Positions 11,715 through 24,468 of a stretch of 64,000 nt of DNA are shown in pieces. Every line of letters starts with the position of its first letter. The stretch's first letter is position 1. This DNA comes from Myrica gale. Its lineage: Eukaryota > Streptophyta > Magnoliopsida > Fagales > Myricaceae. Both the position numbers and the translations under genes were made by a program. The notes under the pieces are model-generated. The model did not search any database and was not told where the DNA came from. It saw only the letters and a list, made by a program, of their open reading frames with translations. The stretch is taken from positions 8,804,001 through 8,868,000 of the forward strand of contig OZ005608.1 in assembly GCA_963930655.1 (NCBI GenBank), in the 5' to 3' direction.

Positions 11715-12235
11715 TGCTGAATCAGTTGGTTTACGGTCAACACGTCCGAGTAAATGCGTCTCGATCTTCACATATCTTCCCCATGCAAACTACAAAAATA
11801 ACCCCGGACACCGGGGTCAAGAAGCTCCGATGCTTAAATCAGCTTTTCTCTTATATGTATTTCACAATTTTGTTACTTAGAAATCACCTCCTTTTTCCAT
11901 CATTAGCTTCTCCTTTTATAGTATCCTTTCACGTTCCTCTATTTTCTTATGGCGAGAATTCTTAAGAGAATTTTGCCCCGTAAGATCGTGCTCGATGAAG
12001 GTTTTCTCACATCTTCGAAACGGACGTTCGCCTCCGCTTTGGGAATAGAGAGATCGTGGAGTTATGGATTATCGCAGACTGTTAGATAACCGCTCATGAC
12101 ACGTATAACGGTTTCTCCGTCTGGATTGAATGCGATGTGGGCTTGGTCGTAACCGTTGGGCCTCACAGAGTTGTAATCATGTTTCTTGGCCAAAACTGGT
12201 TTGAGCCGAACGTGATTCAGTATTGTTATCATCAG
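11715..12235 (-). mobile_element. 5' LTR of the Tat element (approximate)
   Basis: The inner edge is fixed by the primer-binding site. The outer edge is not, because there is no second LTR to align, and I place it near 12235 from the change to unrelated repeat sequence. Confidence 0.45.
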
Positions 12236-12239
12236 TTTT

Positions 12240-12495
12240 CAAAAATGTAATCCAAACACATTCTGCTCTTTAACTAGTTTTTGAATTGAGAATGTCCGAG
12301 ACCACTCAACAGAATCCTAAAATGAGATTCACCTGATGTGTTATTATTCACAAGTTTTGGCTAGAAACTACAAGTTCTATTATTCATCAAGAGTGAAAGT
12401 CTGTAAACCGTTGAAGAGGTTTGGAGTTTTTTAGTCACTTTTGCTTTACAAATTGTCCACTCCTCCAAAGCATACCCACTTTTCCTTCGCAAATA
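12240..12495. repeat. Dispersed repeat related to 5235-5327
   Basis: The right part (CACTTTTGCTTTA ... TTCGCAAATAAT) matches 5255-5327 with small gaps. The left part contains GTAATCCAAACACA, a common type of MITE end. The family is not recognised. Confidence 0.4.
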
Positions 12496-12499
12496 ATCG

Positions 12500-12704
12500 G
12501 GGGTGTTTGTTTGTGGAAATATTGGGGTTTTAGAAATTTTGGGTATTGGGGTTTGTGAAAAAGTATAGTATTTTATGGAAAAGTAAGGAGAGAGAAGATT
12601 TAATTAAATAGTATAATATTATTTTATAATTTAATGAGAAGAGAGAGATTATTTTATAATTGTTTAGAAAAATTAGGGAGTGAAAAAATGGAGGAACAAA
12701 CGCC
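12500..12704. repeat. Tourist-like MITE
   Basis: The left end is GGGGTGTTTGTTT and the right end GGAACAAACGCC, imperfect inverted repeats about 205 bp apart. The interior is AT-rich with GTGAAAAAGTA and GGAGAGAGAAGAT, which recur in the other copies here. It belongs to the family at 19660, 22919, 24075, 39267, 45508, 55060, 57629 and 59669. Confidence 0.6.
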
Positions 12705-13222
12705 TTGTTTGTCAAAACAATCGGAGAAAGTCGACGTTTCGTTTACTTTTGTTTTTTTTTGTTCGTCCTTTATTGCTTTTTCATTCTGTGTGACTTGCGC
12801 ACACTGACTTTCAGCCCCTCCCCTCCCCGCCCCCTGGTAGATGCTAGCCAACAACTGACTTTGATGTATAATTAGATTCTACGCAACGACATCTCTTATA
12901 AAACATAGACGGCCTAAATGTTTTAGCTGCCCATATTTCTGGCATGCTTGAATGCTATACTAATAAAAATTTAAAAAATAAATAAAGAATAGAGAATTGA
13001 GTTGTTTTGGCCATGGTTAGCAAGGCGAGTTATGAACGATAAGTTGTTTTCATTTGATGTATTCTGTGAACCAGATTTGAACCCAAAATCAAATTTTAAA
13101 TTTCCAAACATGTTCAAATTTAATTTTCATGAAAGTTTGTGAAAAGTATCTGAAACTTTGAAGAAAGATATTAAAAATTTGGGGGTTTATAAGGCATTGG
13201 AGAAAAATGGAGGGAAAATATT
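12705..13222. other. Intergenic, no gene seen
   Basis: AT-rich flank of the copia element that follows. No recognisable gene. Confidence 0.5.
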
Positions 13223-13227
13223 ATTAT

Positions 13228-14885
13228 TGAACAAACCGATTTAGACCCAAATGTGCGGAAAATACCTAGAGGGGGGGTGAATAGGTATATTAAAAAAAAA
13301 TATCCAATAACAATTTCCTTTTTAAAACACAACCTATCTCAGAAATTTAAACACAAACACATTGTTAACAATATTCAAATATCTAATTACCAATCAGATA
13401 TGAACATAGTACAAATACACAGTAAAAACACAAATATGAAAAACAGGGAAAACTGAAGAAACTTCAAGTGACTCCGAAAAAACTGCACTTAACAGAAACA
13501 AGATTTTTCAGATTAACTTCATACAACGAACCACAATCAATTGATTATTTAAACCATAAATCAGAAAATCACTAAGGCACAAACAAAAGCACTGATTTAC
13601 AATATGACAAGATACTACTATAACCGGAAAAACACTAAGATGTAAATCAACACAACACAGAACATACAATCTGGAAAAACAAAGTATATTGAAATGACTG
13701 AAAGAAACTCTGAAGAGACTTGCAGAACCAGAAATTTCCAGATTCACAACATCAATTGAAACCCAATCAATTGAACAACTTACCAATAACCAAGATATTA
13801 ATCAATCACTTACCAACCACAGATCAGTGAACAGAGGTTGTCAATTCTCAAGAATATAAACTCACAACACAAAGAACAAACTTGGTTAGTAATCAAATCA
13901 AAGCAAGAACTATGAAAGAGATGTGACACCGAAAATGGTGACGAAGAGAAACTCCCTAAGGAACGTCCTTAAGGAGAAAAACTCTCCGGGTCCGTAGGCC
14001 GTTCGAATCCACTAGCTTCCAAAGATTACAAGGTGATCTATTGAAGAATAACCTAGCCTAACAACAACCCTTGAATCAAACTCGGTTTACCAAACCGAAT
14101 CACCACTTGAACATAGAACCTCTATGTTCAACACGGAAGTCACGATCAATGAACGACAATAGATCTCACCATACAAACCTTGTGCAATCTAGGGCCAAGG
14201 CTGAAACCTTCAGCCTCACTGATTCAGAACCTCTAAATCTCCAATCTTCAGGAAATCGAATTGGGGGAACTCCGGTGATCGTCTAAATCTTTATCTTCAA
14301 CTCAATCAACACAGAAAGCTCTTCACGAAATCAACACTCCATCATAAAAAAGGAGGCGAATCAGATCACTACACACGAGCTCTCTCAATCTTGGAGTTCA
14401 CCAAATCTTGAAAGCCAAATCTCTGAATCTTGCGTAAAAGTCCACTTTTCCAATTTTACAGATCTGGTTTTCTTATCCCCCTTTGACAAAAACAACAACT
14501 AGGCATCAAGACGTAGATCAAACAATAAAATGAAATCTTGGAGCAACTCAATCTTAACGCTATTCAATCTTGGAGCAATCTATTTCTTTTTAAGGAGAAA
14601 GACAACACACACCCCGTAAAAACTCAGATCTGCGTATTTATTCCAAAATACCCATTCTGTATTTCAGTTGAGTTCTTTCACGCGTACAATGCTTCTGCAT
14701 ACTTCCAGCACCTTCTCAAGCTTCTAGATTGAAAAAGGAAAAGTCATAAATGCCCTTAAGGCAACCCCACGTCAATCTTAAGAGATCAAGTCAGCAGACT
14801 CTTTATAATACTCTTCAAGAAGTAACACAAATGTCAAATAAGCTCCTTAATGCAAATGTCACGTGATGCCAATTTTGCTGCAACA
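13228..14885 (-). mobile_element. 3' LTR of the 13228-18630 element
   Basis: Begins TGAACAAACC and ends TGCTGCAACA on the plus strand. It is followed at 14886 by ATCTCCCCCTTTGG, the complement of a polypurine tract. The short frames inside it recur in the other LTR and are not genes. Confidence 0.9.
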
Positions 14886-15806
14886 ATCTCCCCCTTTGGC
14901 ATCCTACGTGACAAAACAACTCTAGTCTATAAGCAAAAAGACAATGAATCTTGTTGATCACCACCACAAGAAACATTTTACAATGGGACACAAACCATAT
15001 ACAAACTCTAAAGCTTATAGATCTATAACTTGAGATAAATGTACCTGCAACAAAAACTTAACACAAACACCAATCTAAACAACATTAGAAATAATGTTAG
15101 TTAAAGATATACATTTTAACAACAACAAGTATTATCTCACATATGATGAGTTATGTCTCCCTTTGAGACACATAACAATAAGCAACTTACAATAGGAGGA
15201 AACTCCCCCTGACATTTTGCCAATTTAAGCAAAATATCTCAAATAAAACCAGATAGTATAACCATAGTATAACCAGAACATAAAACAAAGTCAAACAACT
15301 CAAATATCTCAAACATTACTCCCCCTTTCAACGGCTCCACAAAATCTATTCATAAAAATAATTTATCATACTCTTTCTCCCCCTTTTTGTCAAGGAGGAT
15401 GTCAAAACTGAAAACATATGAAAATGTTTCATCGCAACAACACATAGTATGAATATAGCACTTACACTATAGTATGAGCGATAAAAAAATGTGTGGACCA
15501 ATATCATATGATAGACATCGATTAGGGAAATAAAATATCCATTATATGCAGCTACACATAATCACAAGAGAACAAAATTCAAGCATGTAAGAATTTTAAA
15601 AATTCAAAATCATCATTAACACATTCGGCCAACATCAACAAAGAATTTTAATATGACATTTGTCAAGATGAAAGACAAAAAAAAACCACCATGTTATATT
15701 CATTTAGCCGAAATGCATATTGTTCATTAGCCATCACTTATGCCATGTCCAACACATATTTAATCATGATTAAAAACATTTGAATTTAAAACAAAATGTA
15801 TATTGT

Positions 15807-16911
15807 CTAAAAAGCAATTTGAGATGCATTACAAGTAGATGCATTTTTTCTTACCCAAACTTGTTTTGTTTTAGAAGATGAAAGCAAACTTTTAGACATA
15901 GTATCAACCTGTTTAGCAAGTTTACTTACTTGAGAAGTTAATATGTTAAAGTCAGATCTAGATATACTACTTGAAGTAGATCTAACATTCCTAAAATTCT
16001 CATTTGACAAATTATAGCACCTGGGCTTAATATGTCCAATTTTACCACAATGGTGACATGTTGGAATGAACTTAGATCTATTAGTATTAAAAGACTTCAT
16101 ATGATTAGAGGTTACTACCGAATAAGATTTCTTTTGAAGTACTGAAGCTTGAGGTGGTTTTTCCTTAATCACAGCAGGAACAAACATTGTTTTGTTGACA
16201 TTCTTAGAGTCATTTGCAGCCGAAAAACCCAAGCCTCTCTTGTCTCCAGCTGATGTCCGATATTCAACATTTTGTCAAGCTTCTTGGTTCCGCTTGTGAA
16301 CTTGTTCAGCTTTAGATTAGCTTGCTCCAGCTCATGTTTCAGCTCTTTAACCTTAACTTCCAGATCTGCATTTTCACACTTAACAAAGCAAGTTCATATG
16401 TTAGTTGATCTTTATCTAATTTAACAACACTAAGCTCTTTAGAAATTAAAATATAATTTTTCTTCAACTTCAAGCTTTCTTCATACAACTCATCATAAGC
16501 CATACGAAGTGAATCTATATCGTCTGAATCTGAATCCAGGAGATCGTCACCTTCAAGATCAAATTCATTAGTACTAACAACAGAAGAAGAAAAAGCAAGA
16601 TAATGAGTTTTTTCATATGAAGAAGTTCCTTTACAAGAATAAGAAATATCTGAATCTGAATCAGAAAGAGATACATTCATAGTCGGTTTTCTTTGTGCCT
16701 TTAAATATGTAGGACATTCAAACTTCATATGTCCGAAGCCTTTACAACCATGACATTGTATACTACCCTCTACATTTTTCGTTTGATCTCTTTTATCCTT
16801 TTTAACAAAGGATTTCCAGCTAGATTTGTTAAAAGATTTAGAACTCCTTCTGTGATCCTTCCTACATGCATAATTCAAACCATCGAAAAATGGGGGTACA
16901 TAAAGAGACAT
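15807..16911 (-). mobile_element. Sirevirus-type gag region (fossil)
   Basis: The minus strand starts with MSLYVPPFFDGLNYA, the copia gag opening. It continues to a CCHC zinc knuckle (CHGCKGFGHMKFEC), an acidic serine-rich stretch (SLSDSDSD), and then a second CCHC knuckle (CHHCGKIGHIKPRC) with a VWVRK tail. Two knuckles in this order are typical of Sirevirus gag. The region is shorter than usual and broken. Confidence 0.8.
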
Positions 16912-16956
16912 TTCTCTTTCTATTTTGAACTAGGTTGGGTCAAGGAACGAATTTAG

Positions 16957-16968
16957 GCTCTGATACCA
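16957..16968 (-). other. Primer-binding site of the 13228-18630 element
   Basis: On the minus strand this reads TGGTATCAGAGC, complementary to plant initiator methionine tRNA, two bases from the LTR edge. Confidence 0.9.
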
Positions 16969-16970
16969 AT

Positions 16971-18630
16971 TGAACAAACCGATTTAGACCCAAATGTGCG
17001 GAAAATACCTAGAGGGGGGTGAATAGGTATATTAAAAAAAAATTATCCAATAACAATTTCCTTTTTGAAACACAACCTATCTCAGAAATTTAAACACAAA
17101 CACACTGTTAACAATATTCAAATATCTAATTACCAATCAGATATGAACATAGTACAAATACACAGTAAAAACACAAATATGAAAAACAGGGAAAACTGAA
17201 GAAACTTCAAGTGACTCTGAAGAAACTGCACTTGACAGAAATAAGATTTTTCAGATTAACTTCATACAACCGAAGCACAATCAATTGATTATTTAAACCT
17301 TAAATCAGAAAATCACTAAGGCACAAACAAAAGCACTGATTTATAATATGACAAGATACTACAATAACCGGCAAAACACTAAGATGTAAATCAACACAAC
17401 ACAGAACATACAATCTGGAAAAACAAAGTATATTGAACTGACTGAAAGAAACTCTGAAGAGACTTGCAGAACCAGAAATTTCCAGATTCACAATATCAAT
17501 TGAAACCCAATCAATTGAACAACTTACCAATAACCAAGATATTAATCAATCACTTACCAACCACAGATCAGTGAACAGAGGTTGTCAATTCTCAAGAATA
17601 TAAACTCACAACACAAAGAACAAACTTGGTTAGTAATCAAATCAAAGCAAGAACTATGAAAGAGATGTGACACCGAAAAATGGTGACGAAGAGAAACTCC
17701 CTAAGGAACGTCCTTAAAGAGAAAAACTCTCCGGGCCCGTAGGCCGTTCGAATCCACTAGCTTCCAAAGATTACAAGGTGATCTATTGAAGACTAACCTT
17801 GCCTAACCACAACCCTTGAATCAAACTCGGTTTACCAAACCGAATCACCACTTGAACATAGAACCTCTATGTTCAACACGGAAGCCACGATCAATGAACG
17901 ACAATAGATCTCACCATACAAACCTTGTGCAATCTAGGGCCAAGGCTGAAACCTTCAGCCTCACTGATTCAGAACCTCTAAATCTCCAATCTTCAGGAAA
18001 TCGAATTGGGGGAACTCCGGTGATCGTCTAAATCTTTATCTTCAACTCAATCAACACAGAAAGCTCTTCACGAAATCAACACTCCATCATAAAAAAGGAG
18101 GCCAATCAGATCACTACACACGAGCTCTCTCAATCTTGGAGTTCACCAAATCTTGAAAGCCAAATCTCTGAATCTTGCGTAAAAGTCCACTTTTCCAATT
18201 TTACAGATCTGGTTTTCTTATCCCCCTTTGACAAAAACAACAACTAGGCATCAAGACGTAGATCAAACAATAAAATGAAATCTTGGAGCAACTCAATCTT
18301 AACGCTAGTCAATCTTGGAGCAATCTATTTCTTTTTAAGGAGAAAGACAACACACACCCCGTGAAAACTCAGATCTGCGCATTTATTCCAAAATACCCAT
18401 TCTGTTTTTCAGTTGAGTTCTTTCACGCGTATAATACTTCTGCATACTTCCAGCACCTTCTCAAGCTTCTAGATTGAAAAAGGAAAAGTCACAAATGCCC
18501 TTAAGGCAACCCCACGTCAATCTTAAGAGATCAAGTCAGCAGACTCTTTATAATACTCTTCTAGAAGCAACACAAATGTCAAATAAGCCCCTTAATGCAA
18601 ATGTCACGTGATGCCAATTTTGCTGCAACA
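16971..18630 (-). mobile_element. 5' LTR of the 13228-18630 element
   Basis: Same termini as the other LTR (TGAACAAACC ... TGCTGCAACA) and collinear with it throughout. Confidence 0.9.
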
Positions 18631-18635
18631 ATTAT

Positions 18636-19659
18636 TTTCAATTTTAACCAATGTTTTAGAATTTCCAAAACAAGCCAACTAGCCAAGAGCGGATAGGAGG
18701 GTTTTTCAAAATTTTAAGGGGCTAAATTCTAAAAGCATAATAAGCATCCTTCTTTAGAAAGAAAAGAAGAAAAGAGGAAAAAAAACGTATTCAATAAGCA
18801 GCCTTCGGTGACTTGCAGGTTCTTGCATCTCTCTCTTAAAAAAAGTCATTCCATAAAGAAACTGAGACGCTATTTGGATGTGTTATATGTTTTGAATTAT
18901 CATGAATAACTTATCTGATAATTGAGAAAAAAAATAACTTATCTGATACGTTTATCTTCGAGCTGACATTTCCCTTATCTCCAATTTTATATATTATTGC
19001 ACCAAAGCTGCTGACACCCACGATGACGCAAAATGAACCTGAGGTCTTACGTTAAAAAAATGTCGATCCACACGCAAGCACAACCCATAATGGAGGTCTT
19101 TCCTTTTTTTTTTTTTTTTCTCTCTCTCTCTCTCATCACACAAGAATAAGCACTTTTTTCTTGCTTTAATGTGGCACAAAAAGAAGAAGAGGCGAAGTAA
19201 CCCGTGGAGAAGCTTCATGGCCTGGAGCCGGGCTAGGGGTCGAAGGAAATCACGGGATGTCCTATTCCCCTATCTGTATATTGTAGTAATTGGTATCTCG
19301 CTTGGCGCACTTGCTCTCTCAAGATGACATCATAGAAAGATTTAAGTCTTCTATCGTATAAAATGTAACAGTTAAGTGTATGTAGGACTTGCTCATTAAT
19401 GGTGGCGGTTTGAATTTACTACATACATTTTTTGATATACTTTGATGAATCTGTAAAAATATTCTTGTTGGGATTTAAATTTTCTGTAATTTTTTCGTAT
19501 AATTTAGAGAAAAATATTATTAAATAATGTAGAATCTATTTATTATGTAATTTTTTAATTATATTATACAATTTAAATAAAAAATTATAAAAAATACTCA
19601 TATCTCTTTTTGAATATTAAACTATTTTTTTGCAGGAAATCGTAATATCTCTTTTTAAT
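18636..19659. other. Intergenic, with a pyrimidine tract
   Basis: No gene recognised. A poly-T run followed by (CT)n occupies about 19100-19134. Short reading frames here overlap the simple repeat or lack domains. Confidence 0.5.
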
Positions 19660-19857
19660 ATTATATGTTTAAGAGTGAAAATTTTGGGTATTGGAGTTTG
19701 AGAAATATTATAAAGTAAATAAATATTATGGGAGTTGGTGAAAAAGTAAAGAAAGAGAAGATTTTTAATAAATATTATAATAATAAAAAATGATGTGGTG
19801 AATGTTTTAGTAGTAAACCTAAAATTTTGAGCCCAATTAATTGGGGCTCAAACATGC
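19660..19857. repeat. Tourist-like MITE, decayed
   Basis: The interior (TTTTGGGTATTGGAGTTTG, GTGAAAAAGTAAAGA) follows the copy at 12500-12704. The right end is CTCAAACATGCC. The left end is less clear. Confidence 0.5.
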
Positions 19858-22739
19858 CAAATATTGAACTATTTTTAATGACAAAATCTTTCTAAGTATG
19901 AAACTATTTTACGGTAACGAAGCTAGAGACCACCACTCTAAGAAAACAATCCAAACTTTTTATGAATTTTGTCTCCCCACCCTCCCAAATCTAAGTTTTT
20001 TGAAAGACCCCCCCCAAAAAAAAAGGAAAAGACAAACAAATTGCTCCCCCAATTAAAAATTATTTATGGCATTGTTATGTCCCATAATATAACGATCTCG
20101 ATCGGGAGGGCATTTACTTGCCCACAGAAAAAAATTGAAAATGTTTCATTCATTTTTTTTTCTCATTTTTATTTAAGGAAAATCAACTATAAATTTTTAT
20201 ATTAAATAAAATCCTCTCACCACGTGATATGTATTATGTACCTTCAGCTCTTTTTTTTTAATTTTTATCCTTCCTATTTTTTGACCAGCTTCTCACTTAT
20301 GCATGTAAATATTTAGATTTTTGTCCTATGTTATGCTTGTAGTTATCCAATTATTTTTTTCCGAGTGTAATTTCTTCAAATAAATTATTTTAATCTTATG
20401 CTTGCATTATATTTCATTGATTGCTAAAAATTTGTCTAATACTTAGTGATTAAGCTTTTTCTATATTCTGCTAGATAAACTGATGGGAATGCAATATATA
20501 ATTTTACGTGGAATACTTTTATTACTAATAAGACCTATCTTTTTGGGATGCTTAAACTTTATTTTTAACAATATATTTTTATTACTCCAAAAAAAAATTC
20601 TGGCACCACCATTGACTATCCCCTTTGGGGTATGTGTTCAATTCTCCTAATTGAAAGAGTAGCTAGAAGGTAGCATCAAAATTTTTGTTAATAATTTTAT
20701 GTTTATTATTATTATTATTATTATTATTATAATTATATTTATAATTATTATTTATTTATTATTATTATTATTTGTGGCCTTGAGCTATAAGAGGATTTGA
20801 ATGCAAGATTTCACCTTTTTTTCTTTCTTTCTTTTTGTGTTAAATACACTTGTACCTCTATATTTGAGGTGTTAACACATTACATTCTAATGTTTTATTT
20901 TTTAGACATCGTATATGTTATTTCTTCCGATAATTTACACTCCGAAATGAAATTAAGCGTCAATTTAGACGGTAATCGTACCACCCTTGTCATTGGTAAG
21001 ATATTGAGAGAGAAATATGTCAGTAAAAACTTCAAGAATAATGATTCCAAGGCAATAAACGTTTGCCTTAGGATGAATATGCTGATAGTATACATATTCA
21101 AGTGATCTGTAGGCAAATATTATTTAAGATTCATGGGTGATATGATAATTTAACAGGGACTGAAGTTATGTAAGAGCTACGTGTATCATTGAGAGAGATA
21201 ATATAATTTGTTGAGTATTTCAAAAATAAAATATTATGATGGAATGTGTCTAACATACAAAACATATGAGTGCAAAATATATTTAAACATTTTTTTATTG
21301 TTAAAGTGGGCAATTAAAGGATGGAGGCTAATCATTTCAAGCAAAGGCGTACGGAAGAAAGTTCAGCACGGTGCAAAGACTCATGCCCCTTGTCGGGATC
21401 CAAACGCCACGAATCTTGCAGGGCTCCATGGTGGAAAAACCAATGCCCCATGCAACACGGTAGAAAGGTTCATCCCATTTGATATTGGAGTAATCGACTC
21501 GCAAAGAAAGCCATATGCTTCGGGACAGAGACAGACGTCATATCGGACTTCAAACACCGACAATATTGAAAAGTATAGTGAAAAATGCTGTTAGATGTAC
21601 CTACAATTTTTTGTTTTTCTCCCTGCCTGCCTGCGATTCAACCTAAAAGTTCCAAATCTGTCCACCGCTGGCGCTGCGTGATACAACGTACGTCCGCAGT
21701 TTCACTCTTTCTTGTGGACAATATAACGGCCGTATCTAAGTAGGTCTAAGATTGTGACCTAATGAGGGTGGACCAAGTGGAGCAGCCCAAGGATGGACCA
21801 TCCCTAGCAGCCTACCCCAAGAAAACGAAGTTGTAACCTTGTAAGAGAGCCTACAAAAGTCATATCTTTAGGCTGAGCCCCACTCATCATTTTTCACATG
21901 ACTGTACATACAAGCGTCATGCCGCGCGCGCTAGGCAAAGCCCTAACTCAGAGAGTCGCTCTCTTCTTGAGAGAGCATGCATCCTCAATTATTCTTATAC
22001 AAAGCAATACTTCCAAGTCTACAAATCCTCTTAACAAAGCAAAAAAGGTAAAAAAGAAAGAAAGAAAGAAAAAGTCACGCTCCATGACACATCCCAACTG
22101 ACCACATTTTCTAATGATAACGAGCATATTCCCTATTGTTAGAGAATCCTAATTTCTATCACTATCACTAGCTAGTTAATTTTTTGGACAAAAATTTCTT
22201 ACAATTCGGATGATCGAATTGCAGGTGCAATAGGAGAAAGAGGGATAGAAGAGAGTAGGTTTTGGTTGAGACTCACCCTGCCGAACAGTGTGGGTGCTGT
22301 TAGGGCAGTGTGAGTCCCGACTAGGACCCACACCCCTCTCTCCCCCTCTCTCCTAATTGCTCCCTCTACAATCCTTAGGATATTGAAGAGTATCCGATCC
22401 TAATTTCTTAATCTAGTATTATTGTCTTTTGACTTGAGAGTGAAAATTACAAGTGGGATGAATTATTGGGACGGTAGTGTGGTTATAAGAACTAAAAAAG
22501 TTAATGGACCCCGTATATATTATATTTGTTGATTCTTTGACAAAACTAATATTATTGACTGTATTTTCTTTGGACTTCGTCATGGACGGCGTGTTTGACT
22601 GGAATGAATTAATTGCAGATTCACTTGTCTCGGAAAGATGCGGGGGTGCGGGGTACTTTGGGCAAAATGAGAGGGCTGGGGAAAATTCACGGGAGAAAAT
22701 ATCAGAGACATTGATCCCTAGCATATGCTAAAGTGATTC
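19858..22739. other. Intergenic, with (ATT)n simple repeat
   Basis: An (ATT)n-rich tract covers about 20700-20775. A GC-richer patch at about 21340-21560 (with CCTTGTCGGGATCCAAACG) has a 128-codon frame but no recognisable domain, and looks like repeat sequence of unknown type. Nothing else is supported. Confidence 0.45.
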
Positions 22740-23660
22740 TACTTACACTTCTTTTGATGGAGATGGATAAAGGCCATACAAATTGTTGAGAATAGTATGA
22801 ATAGTTTCTCAATCAATGCCGGAGATTTTATCGATATATTAATTGATATAAAAGAAATTAATCTTTGTACAAAGATCCACTAGTGGAATCAAACTGGCAT
22901 ATAGTCAATTTTAATTTAGGGCATGTTTGTACCATATTGCTTAGAAAAAAATATGACCATGTTTGTAAATCAAAATTTTGACTAAAATTTTTACAATTAT
23001 AAAATTATCATATTCAAAAATAACTAACTCAAAATTTTGGTCAAAAAAATAAAAAACAATAACTTAAAATCATCTCTCTTTCTATCAAATGATCTATTTT
23101 CATTTCAAAAAATATAAAAAAAATTTACTCAAATAATCTCTATTCATTTTTTCACTAACTCCAATAAAATTTTACTTTTCATTATTTTATTTCAAAATTT
23201 AATAAAACTATAATCTACCTCAATTTTTACAACATTCAATTTTTTTTTAAAAAAAAATTAGTTTGCAAACATGGCCTAAGAGGCAAGCTTAGCTATGCGG
23301 GCTAAAAAAAATAAATTAATTGGTATTACTCTCAGTTTCTTTTGGTCATTTAGAGGCAACCAGTAGCAAAATCCTAGTTCTTTATTTTTTTGTGATGAGG
23401 AAATATGCTAACTTTTTGGAACGGTGGAAAGCCCTTTGTGAATAGAGAAGTCTAAAGGAAGACTTGGAGAAGCGAAAATGAAGTTTTAATTCTGACTCGA
23501 AAACAAGCTTTTATATATACGTATAAAGTGGGGAAATCAGGGAAACGGACTTCGTCTTCCAACACTATTCCCCTAAAACAAATATTGCAGATAAAATTCA
23601 AGCAAGGAGGCCCAAACAATCACTAAAGCCTAATGAGCTGAGCTTGCCCTTTGCATAGGG
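22740..23660 (+). repeat. Segmental duplication, copy A
   Basis: Collinear with 45390-46410 in the same orientation. Shared landmarks are GATGGAGA near the start, AATTGATA(A)AA, the same MITE in the same place, GCTAACTTTTTGGAACGGTG, CCTTTGTGAATAGAGAAGTC, AACAAATATTGCAGAT and CCCAAACAATCACTA. In copy B this block lies just downstream (3') of an EP1-like gene. No EP1-like sequence follows copy A. Confidence 0.85.
22919..23276. repeat. Tourist-like MITE within duplication copy A
   Basis: Ends GGGCATGTTTG and CAAACATGGCC. Flanked by TTA on the left and TAA on the right, consistent with the 3-bp TWA target sites of PIF/Harbinger elements. It is shared with copy B, so it was present before the duplication. 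Confidence 0.65.
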
Positions 23661-24468
23661 TTTTGTTGTCAAAAGAAAATGATTAAATATAGAGAAATAT
23701 TTGATGTTCTTCCTGTGTTCTTTCCAGGTTCTTCTAGGAAGAATCTGATGGCTCAAGATTCATTTTAGAAGTGAGCTCAATACACCCAGAGATTCTGAGC
23801 CGTCAGATTTTCCCCCAAAAAAACTGAACATAACCCAGAAAGAATTAATAGCATTTCTCTTAAATATATATTAGCTAGAGACGTACGACCTCCACATGTG
23901 ACACTTTGGAAGAACCCAATGTTAATTTGTTGCCTCAATGGATGATCGATTATGATTCTTTTTTGAGGGACAAAAAAGTTGGTTACTTGCTTTTGTAAAA
24001 TATATAAGTACTTCCATATTGCCAAAGATAAGGCCTAAAGCGGGGATTTTTTTTTAATGGGCTATGAGAAACTTGGTGTTTGTTTGTCAAAATATTGGCA
24101 TTCTAAAATTTCGGGCCTGATTAAAAAAATTACAAAATAACCTCTCTTACTATCAAATATTTTTTCATTATAATATTCATTCAATTTTTCTCTTTTTTCA
24201 CTTTTTCCAACTCTCATAAATTATCTTTACTTTTTCATCAACCCCAATATCTCAAAATTTTCACCACCCCAAAATCCATCTTCATCCCCAAAAATACTAA
24301 AGTGCACCCATGTTAAGTACCTCAACAAGTAAAATTCTTGTCTTGTTCTCTCAACGGTTATATAACCTCGGTCCCCCAAAAATATTTGCAATTGTGTCTC
24401 AATGTTTAAAATTTCAAATAAACAACCCATAATGCAAAAAGTTCGCAATATTTTTTCCTCATTTGGTT
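23661..24468. other. Intergenic, with a probable MITE at 24075-24290
   Basis: The left end GGTGTTTGTTTGTC at 24075 and interior text (TATCAAATATTTTTTCATT, CACTTTTTCCAACTC) fit the Tourist-like family; the right end is unclear. No gene seen. Confidence 0.45.

Larger units (their letters stand above)
8557..12235 (-). mobile_element. Tat-lineage Ty3/gypsy element, incomplete fossil
   Basis: In minus-strand order the parts are an LTR (about 12235-11715), a primer-binding site (11712-11693), a gag region (11666 to about 10957), an RNase H remnant (about 10860-10780), integrase (10575-9478), and a long 3' non-coding region with a 79-bp tandem array. The integrase text matches the Tat/Ogre group (for example HEGICGNYSGAHTLAQK and WAYRNTARTVTRETLFAL). 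Protease and most of the reverse transcriptase are absent, and no second LTR is visible before the inverted repeat at 8556. The copy carries multiple breaks. Confidence 0.8.
13228..18630 (-). mobile_element. Gag-only Sirevirus-like Ty1/copia element
   Basis: Two direct LTRs of about 1.66 kb (13228-14885 and 16971-18630) bound a 2.1-kb internal region. The target-site duplication is ATTAT on both sides (13223-13227 and 18631-18635). On the minus strand the 5' LTR ends GTTTGTTCA, then two bases, then the initiator-tRNA-type primer site. The far end has a purine-rich tract next to the 3' LTR. Only gag-like sequence lies between, with no protease, integrase or reverse transcriptase, so it is non-autonomous. 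By eye the LTRs differ at about 35 positions (about 2%), which implies an age of the order of one million years at rates often used for plants, older if the host is slow-evolving. Confidence 0.9.

Noticed and set aside
13508-18477. Paired small frames in the two LTRs (for example 14071-14286 and 17816-18031)
   Set aside because: They are identical positions of duplicated LTR sequence, not genes.
21208-21594. 128-codon plus-strand frame
   Set aside because: Low-complexity start, no domain, and overlaps a frame on the other strand; probably repeat sequence.
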